DNA from: Bacteroidales bacterium
GTDB lineage: Bacteria; Bacteroidota; Bacteroidia; Bacteroidales; UBA7960
Direction of reading: 5' to 3'
NCBI GenBank assembly: GCA_007122505.1
Contig: SKTQ01000094.1
Coordinates: 1-5,364, forward strand
Length of the DNA stretch: 5,364 nt
Both the position numbers and the translations under genes were made by a program. The notes under the pieces are model-generated. The model did no database searches and was not told the DNA's origin. It worked only from the letters and a program-made list of their open reading frames with translations. Below are positions 1 to 5,023 of this stretch, piece after piece. Each line of letters begins with the position of its first letter. The first letter of the stretch is position 1.

Positions 1-231
1 GAATATGAACGTATTCGCTTACAATCACGCCTGCCCACTTTAAATCCTGATTTTGACCCTGATGAAAGAAGTTCTATCACCGAAGATAACTATTTCCTCG
101 GCGCGGGCTATGGGTTACCCTTATCACAACGTGCAACGATAAATATTTTGTTGTTATACAACTTTAACCAGAACAGCCAGGCTTACCTGGACAATCCATT
201 TTTCCGGGTGGGGGTGGATATTTTTTTGTGA
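1..231 (+). CDS. C-terminal part of a probable outer-membrane beta-barrel protein (5' end outside window)
   Basis: An open frame runs from the first base to a TGA at 229-231 and gives 76 residues; the start lies upstream of the window. The last ~45 residues look like the end of a beta-barrel: a Gly/Tyr-rich strand (FLGAGYGLPLS), a strand with alternating hydrophobic residues (ATINILLLYNF), a short loop with Asn and Asp, and a final strand, FFRVGVDIFL, with aromatic and hydrophobic residues near the C-terminus as barrel-assembly signals have. The protein ends in Phe-Leu rather than the commoner terminal Phe. No conserved catalytic motif is visible. The likely role is an outer-membrane protein of unknown function. 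It is on the same strand as fhs but 115 bp away, so co-transcription is uncertain. The frame is secure because it is uninterrupted and its composition is protein-like; the family is inferred from strand pattern only. Confidence 0.6.
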   Translation, partial: EYERIRLQSRLPTLNPDFDPDERSSITEDNYFLGAGYGLPLSQRATINILLLYNFNQNSQAYLDNPFFRVGVDIFL

Positions 232-346
232 CCAATCAATACGATAACTGATTGTAAAGAGTACATAAACAAATGAAGTACATATTGGTTTAATCAAGTG
301 TGACTTTCGAATTTTTCAACAATACATACAAAAAAACAAGAAAACA
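232..346 (+). other. Intergenic leader of fhs
   Basis: This 115-bp AT-rich gap lies between the upstream barrel gene and fhs. The last ~25 bases are very A-rich (poly-A and AAC runs), as is typical of Bacteroidota translation starts that do not rely on a Shine-Dalgarno sequence. I looked for a Bacteroidota-type promoter (TTG, about 19-21 bp, TAnnTTTG) and found no convincing match. A weak 6-bp inverted repeat (CAATCA at 234-239, TGATTG at 249-254) has a 10-base loop and no T-tract, so I do not call it a terminator. Confidence 0.4.
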
Positions 347-2017
347 ATGAAAACTGATCTTGAAATTGCCAGGGCTGCCACCATGCGCCCAATTACTGAA
401 ATTGCTGCCAAGCTGGGCGTTGAAGAGGCTGATCTCTATCAATATGGTAAGTACATGGCCAAGCTTCCATTGCGTTTGATCGATAACAAAGTGATCAACA
501 AAAAGAAGCTCGTTTTGGTTACGGCGATCACACCGACGCCTGCCGGAGAAGGGAAAACCACAACCTCCATTGGCCTGGCCGAAGGTTTGAACAAGTTGGG
601 TGTAAAAACGACAGTTGTTATCCGCGAGCCTTCACTGGGTCCGGTGTTTGGTATCAAGGGAGGAGCTGCCGGAGGTGGCCACGCACAGGTATTACCCATG
701 GAAGACATCAACCTGCATTTTACCGGTGATCTTGCTGCTGTAGAAAAGGCACACAACCTGCTCAGTGCACTTGTTGACAACCATCTGCAAAGCAAAAACA
801 ACAGCCTTAACCTGGACCCCAGGAAAATCATCTGGAAACGCGTGATCGACATGAACGAACGTGCCCTGCGACATATCGTTCTCGGCCTTGGTGGACCAAA
901 ACAGGGTATCCCGCGCGAAACCGGATTCGATATTACCGCAGCTTCCGAAATTATGGCTGCATTATGCTTAGCTAAAGACCTGGAAGACCTGAAAGAAAAG
1001 TTCGGTAACATTCTGGTTGGCTTTACTTACGACGACCAACCCGTTTACGCAAAAGATTTTAAAGCACAAGGCGCAATGGCTGCGCTCATGAAATACGCCA
1101 TCATGCCCAACCTCGTGCAAACACTGGAAGGCAATCCGGCCATCGTTCACGGAGGACCTTTTGCGAACATCGCCCAAGGCACAAATACACTGATAGCCAC
1201 GAAGATGGGACTTTCTCTATCTGATTATGTTGTCACAGAAGCAGGTTTTGCTTCCGAACTTGGAGCAGAAAAATTTCTGGATATCAAATGCCAGTATGGT
1301 GGTTTGTCTCCAAATGCATCTGTTGTGGTTGCCACCATCCGTGCACTGAAATACCATGGAGGCGCCAAACTGGCCAAACTCAAAGAACCGAACCCCGAAG
1401 CTGTTGCCAAAGGCCTGGAAAACCTGGAGAAACACATCGAGAATGTCAAGCACTTCAACCTGAAGCCCGTTGTCGCCATCAACAAATTTTATACGGATAC
1501 CGACGAAGAAGTCGAAATCGTCAGAAAACGCTGTGAAGAACTTGGCGTACGTGTTGCCGTTTATGAAGGATGGGAAAAAGGAGGAGAAGGAGCCATTGAA
1601 CTGGCCAAACTGGTACATGAAGCTGCCGAAAGTTGCACTACCTGTTTTAAGCCGCTTTACGATTTTGAATGGGATGTGGAAAAGAAACTGCACACCATCG
1701 CCACCAAATTATACGGCGCCGATCATGTGGAATACTCGGTAAAGGCGAAATCACAAATCGCACAGTTTCAAAAAATCGGGTTGGATAAGCTTCCGGTATG
1801 TGTGGCCAAAACACAGAAGTCGCTCTCCGATGACCAGTATAAACTAGGACGTCCAAAAGACTTTACCGTGAAGATTCGTGAGTTCGAGATCGCAGCCGGG
1901 GCGGGTTTCCTGATCCCCATCGCAGGAACGATCATGCGTATGCCCGGACTTCCATCGCTGCCCTCTGCCGAAAATATTGATATCGACAATGAAGGCAACA
2001 TCAGCGGATTGTTCTAA
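347..2017 (+). CDS. fhs: Formate-tetrahydrofolate ligase (10-formyl-THF synthetase)
   Basis: The 556-residue protein matches the usual full length of bacterial FTHFS (about 555-560). It catalyses ATP-dependent joining of formate to tetrahydrofolate, giving 10-formyl-THF in the cytoplasm for purine synthesis, formyl-Met-tRNA and C1 interconversion; in acetogens it belongs to the Wood-Ljungdahl methyl branch. Visible family motifs in order: P-loop TPTPAGEGKTT (62-72); EPSLGPVFGIKGGAAGGG (94-111); the TGD/AVEKAHNLL segment (127-139); GFDITAASEIMA (193-204); HGGPFANIAQGTNT (268-281); DYVVTEAGFASELGAEKF (293-310); VVAINKF (375-381); CVAKTQKSLSDD (485-496); and the C-terminal AGAGFLIPIAG...MRMPGLP (517-536). 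Compared with the commonly quoted signature, positions 277-281 read QGTNT where clostridial enzymes have HGCNS; I believe this is a lineage variant and not damage. The ATG at 347 is preceded by an A-rich stretch (330-346) with no clear Shine-Dalgarno. The frame is intact to TAA 2015-2017. Confidence 0.97.
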   Translation: MKTDLEIARAATMRPITEIAAKLGVEEADLYQYGKYMAKLPLRLIDNKVINKKKLVLVTAITPTPAGEGKTTTSIGLAEGLNKLGVKTTVVIREPSLGPVFGIKGGAAGGGHAQVLPMEDINLHFTGDLAAVEKAHNLLSALVDNHLQSKNNSLNLDPRKIIWKRVIDMNERALRHIVLGLGGPKQGIPRETGFDITAASEIMAALCLAKDLEDLKEKFGNILVGFTYDDQPVYAKDFKAQGAMAALMKYAIMPNLVQTLEGNPAIVHGGPFANIAQGTNTLIATKMGLSLSDYVVTEAGFASELGAEKFLDIKCQYGGLSPNASVVVATIRALKYHGGAKLAKLKEPNPEAVAKGLENLEKHIENVKHFNLKPVVAINKFYTDTDEEVEIVRKRCEELGVRVAVYEGWEKGGEGAIELAKLVHEAAESCTTCFKPLYDFEWDVEKKLHTIATKLYGADHVEYSVKAKSQIAQFQKIGLDKLPVCVAKTQKSLSDDQYKLGRPKDFTVKIREFEIAAGAGFLIPIAGTIMRMPGLPSLPSAENIDIDNEGNISGLF

Positions 2018-2115
2018 AATAAAACCGGTGTGTTGTAACCTTTGTTTCCATTTTCAGTATAAATGAATACATTGTTTTATACGATAAGTATTCACAACAC
2101 TAAATCTATATTAAA
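2018..2115 (+). other. AT-rich leader between fhs and the barrel-SPOR gene, with a possible stem-loop
   Basis: This 98-bp gap has no convincing ORF. It contains a 7-bp inverted repeat, TGAATAC (2064-2070) and GTATTCA (2088-2094). Inside it, TTAT (2077-2080) and ATAA (2084-2087) can also pair, leaving a six-base bulge on the 5' side. There is no T-tract behind it, so it is not a standard terminator of fhs. AACCTTTG at 2037-2044 resembles the Bacteroidota -7 box (TAnnTTTG) but lacks a properly spaced TTG, so I do not claim a promoter. Confidence 0.3.
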
Positions 2116-3351
2116 GTGAAAACAGAGAAAACACATTTATATCTGGTTGCACTTTCTGCGATCCTTTTGCTCATATCCATGAATGTGACAGCCAATAACC
2201 ACCATGAAGAGCAGGGAAATGATTACAATAAGTTCTCATTTACCCTCAACGGTGGTGTATTTACCGGTTTTACCGATATCAAGGAAAAGCCCTTTTTTCA
2301 CCATGCAGACGAACTGACTTTCGGCGGTGGTTTAAAGCTCAACTATCACATGTCGCCGGTGTTTACCCTCCAGGGTAACTTTTTGTATGGCGAGCTGAAA
2401 GGTTTCGACTCTGCAGAACAACTCAACTTTGAAAACCAGTTTTTCGAGGCAACACTGCATGGCAGATTGAGCATCAATAGTTTGGTAATACCGAATAGCA
2501 GCATAAACGAAAGAATCAATTTCTATGGTTTTGCTGGTGCCGGGTTGCTGGCTTACCGATCAAGGGTATTTCCTGATGGATCCACTACGCCCATCAGATA
2601 TTATGGATATAACAACAATGGTCTTGACAAGCATGATCTCAAACCTGAGCTTGTGATCCCTTTTGGTATAGGCGTAAACTTCAGACTGTCTGAAAGGGTT
2701 GATCTTGGATTTGAGACCGGCTTCAGATATACAACATCCGACCGTTTGGATGCATGGCCCGTGACTGGTAGCAGAAAGGACATGTACAATTATACCAGCG
2801 TTGGTTTTACATTCCGCCTGGGAAGAGTTGCCCAATCCATGGATTGGGCCCCTGTCAGACAGGTAATGTATCCCGGTGATGTGAGACGGGTCAACAGGCT
2901 TGCCGACGATGTGAACAATCTCCGCCAGGGATTGGACGCACAAAAAGACAAACATGAAAGTGATATGGAGAGTGTTCGTTTTACTTTTTCTGACCAGGCC
3001 AGCAAGCAGGAAGATCTTGACAAACGAACATCAGATCTTGAAGATGCCGTTACAGACCTGGAAAGGCGGTTTCATGAAATCATTGTTTACCTGGAAGATG
3101 ACAAGCCGGAGACTTTTTATTCGGTTCAGGTGATGGCCCTCAGGAAGGAAGCCACCATTGCCGAAGCACAAAAGTTCCTGGGTACTACCCATCCTCTTCA
3201 GCAGTTTTATATTGATGGATGGTTTAAATACCTTTCCGGCAATTTTGACAACCTGGAAGATGCCCTTCTTCACATGCAACGGCTTTGGGGACAAGGCATC
3301 AGGGATGCATTTGTTGTGATATACCAAGATGGCAATATCCGCCCAAGGTAA
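2116..3351 (+). CDS. Secreted outer-membrane beta-barrel protein with coiled-coil linker and C-terminal SPOR-like domain
   Basis: The 411-residue protein has three parts. Residues 1-26 are a signal peptide: charged start MKTEK, hydrophobic core to about residue 22, and likely cleavage after Val-Thr-Ala26. Residues ~38-236 alternate hydrophobic and polar residues in Gly/aromatic-rich strands (SFTLNGGVFTGF, GGLKLNYHM, FYGFAGAGLLAY, PFGIGVNFRLS, TSVGFTFRLG), as in an OmpA-type or OMP_b-brl small barrel. Residues ~256-325 are highly charged with heptad-like hydrophobics (VRRVNRLADDVNNL, LDKRTSDLEDAVTDLERRF), a probable periplasmic coiled coil. Residues ~333-409 look like a SPOR fold: FYSVQVMAL, a helix, FYIDGWFKYLSGNF, helix NLEDALLHMQRL, then RDAFVVIYQDG. 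SPOR domains bind peptidoglycan glycan strands stripped of stem peptides, so I infer an outer-membrane-to-wall tether or sensor. The start is GTG; it is preferred because the signal peptide begins there and the next Met (22) would destroy it. The gene follows fhs by 98 bp and ends before a strong terminator. Confidence 0.85.
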   Translation: MKTEKTHLYLVALSAILLLISMNVTANNHHEEQGNDYNKFSFTLNGGVFTGFTDIKEKPFFHHADELTFGGGLKLNYHMSPVFTLQGNFLYGELKGFDSAEQLNFENQFFEATLHGRLSINSLVIPNSSINERINFYGFAGAGLLAYRSRVFPDGSTTPIRYYGYNNNGLDKHDLKPELVIPFGIGVNFRLSERVDLGFETGFRYTTSDRLDAWPVTGSRKDMYNYTSVGFTFRLGRVAQSMDWAPVRQVMYPGDVRRVNRLADDVNNLRQGLDAQKDKHESDMESVRFTFSDQASKQEDLDKRTSDLEDAVTDLERRFHEIIVYLEDDKPETFYSVQVMALRKEATIAEAQKFLGTTHPLQQFYIDGWFKYLSGNFDNLEDALLHMQRLWGQGIRDAFVVIYQDGNIRPR

Positions 3352-3399
3352 GCTTTTTCCGGAATACTACCATCCAAAACAACGTGAATAATAAACACC

Positions 3400-3432
3400 C
3401 TGCCGCAGCCAAAAGGTTGCGGCAGTTTTTTT
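3400..3432 (+). terminator. Strong intrinsic terminator after the barrel-SPOR gene
   Basis: CTGCCGCAGCC (3400-3410), loop AAAA (3411-3414) and GGTTGCGGCAG (3415-3425) form an 11-bp stem with a single G-U wobble, followed at once by seven T (3426-3432). This is a textbook rho-independent terminator for rightward transcription, about 50 bp past the stop of the 2116-3351 gene. The same stem read leftward is followed by GGGTGTTTATT, a much poorer U-tract, so termination of the convergent Moco operon here would be weaker. The last two T overlap the TAA stop (3431-3433) of the minus-strand gene. Confidence 0.9.
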
Positions 3433-4360
3433 AATGCACATCCAAACCATGGCGCATATATATCAGATGCTCCATGGTTTTCAGAATTTCTTCCATGTAT
3501 TCATTTACGGCTTTCACACCACCAGGTAAGGTATAAACAAGGCTTTCGCCAATCAGTCCGGCAACACCGCGGCTTAGCAAGGCATTGGGTTTTTCCGCTC
3601 CGTATTTCATCCTTATCATCTCCATAATGCCAGGAATTTCCTTGTCGAGCATTGGCTTTATGGTTTCTACGGTTATATCGCGGGGACCAATACCGGTACC
3701 TCCCGTGGTTATGATCACATCCGCATCATCATAGATTGATTTTTCAATCAAAACGCTTAGGCTGGATGCGTCATCCGGGATGATGCTATGCTTGATATCA
3801 ATATTTCTTGGTTTCGGATCAAAGTGGCCGTTGAGTTTGTGAATGATCGCCGGCCCGCTGCGATCCTGGTAAATACCTTTGCTCGCCCTGTCGCTCAGTG
3901 TTACAACATGAATCCGCAAGATTCGGGGTTTATATTGCAGCACATCACCGGCTTTCACTGATCCTTGCCTGATTACACGGGCAAATATGCCTTCTTTTGG
4001 CATGACACAATTGCCCACTTCACGAAAGATGGCGCATTGTGAACCATGGCAGGCTTTGCCAATCTGTGTAACCTCAAGCTCCACATTCTCACCGGAGAAA
4101 CGGTCAAGCGGAGAGGTCTTCACAAGCTCAATACCCTCTGTGGTCAGATTTTCGGCAAATTCACCAAAAGCAATCGGCCGCCCTGCCTCCCGGGAAAAGC
4201 GATCAACGCTTTCTTTGCCAAGCATACTGACCTGACGGTGCCAGGGCCCGGCGTGAGCGTCATCCATCACGCCAAGGTGATTCAGGGTGATCTCATCAAC
4301 AGGGTGCTTTACCGTACCCTTTTCTTTGCTGATGTTAACAGATAATATCTTCAGTTCCAT
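3431..4360 (-). CDS. Fused MOSC domain and MogA/MoaB-type molybdopterin adenylyltransferase domain
   Basis: This 309-residue protein (counted from the ATG at 4358-4360) joins two Moco domains. Residues 1-~145 are a MOSC domain: KILSVNISKEKGTVKHPV, a DDAHAGPWHRQVSML segment (33-47), GEFAENLTTEGI (66-77), and a cysteine-rich GKACHGSQCAIFREVGNC stretch (C104, C109, C118) followed by MPKEGIFARVI. MOSC domains occur in Moco sulfurases and related metal-sulfur carriers. Residues ~148-309 are MogA/MoaB-like: TLSDRASKGIYQDRSGP (154-170), IIPDD (193-197), TTGGTGIGPRDIT (218-230) and LPGG (278-281). The SDRAS...YQD segment resembles E. coli MogA more than MoaB; D196 and D228 align with the MogA catalytic aspartates D49 and D82. 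It should adenylylate molybdopterin before metal insertion. A GTG at 4373-4375 would add five residues; I prefer the ATG because homologous N-termini begin close to KILSVNIS. It lies 29 bp downstream of moaC, probably in the same operon. Confidence 0.93.
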   Translation of the reverse strand: MELKILSVNISKEKGTVKHPVDEITLNHLGVMDDAHAGPWHRQVSMLGKESVDRFSREAGRPIAFGEFAENLTTEGIELVKTSPLDRFSGENVELEVTQIGKACHGSQCAIFREVGNCVMPKEGIFARVIRQGSVKAGDVLQYKPRILRIHVVTLSDRASKGIYQDRSGPAIIHKLNGHFDPKPRNIDIKHSIIPDDASSLSVLIEKSIYDDADVIITTGGTGIGPRDITVETIKPMLDKEIPGIMEMIRMKYGAEKPNALLSRGVAGLIGESLVYTLPGGVKAVNEYMEEILKTMEHLIYMRHGLDVH

Positions 4361-4389
4361 GGGATTTTGTTTCACAGTTAAATCTATAC

Positions 4390-4848
4390 TTATTGCTTTT
4401 GCTTGTCAATCAGGCGGATATCACCAATGAGCATATTCTTATCCACCGCTTTGCACATATCATAAATGGTCAGCAAGGCAACACTCACCGCAGAGAGTGC
4501 TTCCATTTCGATTCCTGTCTGGCCGATACATTTTACCACGGCCGTAACCAGCACTCCCTGCCTCTCACCATCCTCAATCAGTTCCGTATTTACCGAGGCT
4601 TTTGTGATTTGCAAAGGATGACACAAAGGGATGAGGTCCGAAGTACGTTTTGCAGCCTGAATCCCGGCTATTTCAGCCACCGTCAGCACGTCACCTTTTT
4701 TGATCTGATTGTCTCTGATCAGCTGAATAGTGCCGGCCTCCAGGTATATCATCCCCCTTGCCGAAGCCATGCGCTGCTGTAAGGGTTTATGCCCCACATC
4801 AACCATCCTGGCTTTCCCGCTTTCATCAATGTGAGAAAATTTCTTCAT
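4390..4848 (-). CDS. moaC: Cyclic pyranopterin monophosphate synthase MoaC
   Basis: The 152-residue protein is slightly shorter than E. coli MoaC (161). MoaC converts 3',8-cyclo-7,8-dihydro-GTP, the MoaA product, into cyclic pyranopterin monophosphate, completing step one of Moco synthesis in the cytoplasm. Hallmarks: HIDESGKARMVDVG (6-19), KKGDVLTVAEIAGIQAAKRTSDLIPLCHPL (50-79 in all), TGIEMEALSAVSVALLTIYDMCKAVDK (111-137 in all). The residues equivalent to the E. coli active site are present: K51, H77, D130 and K133. The C-terminus stops at LIDKQKQ and lacks the SGGKSG tail seen in many MoaC proteins. The start ATG (4846-4848) precedes MKKFSHID, a normal MoaC N-terminus, and the upstream sequence is A/T-rich without a clear Shine-Dalgarno. 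It lies between moaA (175 bp upstream) and the MOSC-MogA gene (29 bp downstream), all on the same strand. Confidence 0.97.
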   Translation of the reverse strand: MKKFSHIDESGKARMVDVGHKPLQQRMASARGMIYLEAGTIQLIRDNQIKKGDVLTVAEIAGIQAAKRTSDLIPLCHPLQITKASVNTELIEDGERQGVLVTAVVKCIGQTGIEMEALSAVSVALLTIYDMCKAVDKNMLIGDIRLIDKQKQ

Positions 4849-4891
4849 ATATGTTTATTTGGTATAACGGTCTGTTGTTGGATGTATAAAT

Positions 4892-4918
4892 GTCAAAAGG
4901 TCAAACAGTCGAAAGGTC
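4892..4918. repeat. Degenerate 8-bp tandem repeat between moaC and moaA
   Basis: On the plus strand the units read GTCAAAAG, GTCAAACA, GTCGAAAG and a partial GTC, giving about 3.4 copies of an octamer with invariant GTC at each unit start. It lies in the non-coding gap upstream of moaC. The period is visible directly; a function is not. Confidence 0.6.
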
Positions 4919-4963
4919 TCATTAAAAATTGGAAATATTCATATAAAACCGCATTTTTATCAT

Positions 4964-4987
4964 GGACAGGTCAAGCCCTGTCCCTAC
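4964..4987. repeat. Small perfect hairpin, possible dispersed intergenic repeat (REP-like)
   Basis: GGACAGG (4964-4970), loop TCAAGC (4971-4976) and CCTGTCC (4977-4983) form a perfect 7-bp stem, followed by CTAC. Read on the minus strand it starts GTAGGGACAGGGC. Its form resembles the GTAGGG-headed hairpins that I recall as dispersed intergenic repeats in several environmental bacteria. It lies between moaA and moaC with no U-tract on the minus strand, so it is not an obvious terminator. The dispersed-repeat identity is inference. Confidence 0.5.
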
Positions 4988-5014
4988 TTACTTTCTACTG
5001 CTTACTCCTTACTT
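4987..5014. repeat. Degenerate 7-bp tandem repeat just downstream of the moaA stop
   Basis: On the plus strand four consecutive heptamers read CTTACTT, TCTACTG, CTTACTC and CTTACTT, with ACT fixed at positions 4-6 of each. On the moaA-coding strand this is an AGTAAG-rich purine tract. It starts at the last base of the hairpin element and ends about 10 bp from the moaA stop codon. Confidence 0.6.
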
Positions 5015-5023
5015 TCTCTCCTT

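Noticed and set aside
234..254. CAATCA...TGATTG inverted repeat after the first gene as a terminator
   Set aside because: Only six A/T-rich pairs, ten-base loop, and no T-tract afterwards.
439..1011. 190-residue minus-strand ORF inside fhs
   Set aside because: It lies wholly inside a certain fhs gene, has Arg/Ser/Pro-rich low-quality composition and no recognisable motif; it is a shadow frame.
1217..1693. 158-residue minus-strand ORF inside fhs
   Set aside because: Phe-rich composition is the expected antisense image of Lys/Glu codons in fhs; no start context or family motif.
2031..2044. AACCTTTG as a Bacteroidota -7 promoter box
   Set aside because: First base differs from TAnnTTTG and no TTG lies at the expected 19-21 bp upstream; the nearest suitable one is about 25 bp away.
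2560..2955. 131-residue minus-strand ORF inside the barrel-SPOR gene
   Set aside because: Antisense to a gene with signal peptide and recognisable domains; no motif of its own.
4393..4782. 129-residue plus-strand ORF opposite moaC
   Set aside because: It covers almost all of moaC antisense; moaC has every family hallmark.
4892..5014. CRISPR-like array
   Set aside because: Units are 7-8 bp and contiguous with no spacers; there are no cas genes.
4849..5023. Moco riboswitch or other structured cis-regulator upstream of moaC
   Set aside because: The spacer is made of low-complexity repeats and one small hairpin; I see no multi-helix arrangement like the known Moco RNA motif.
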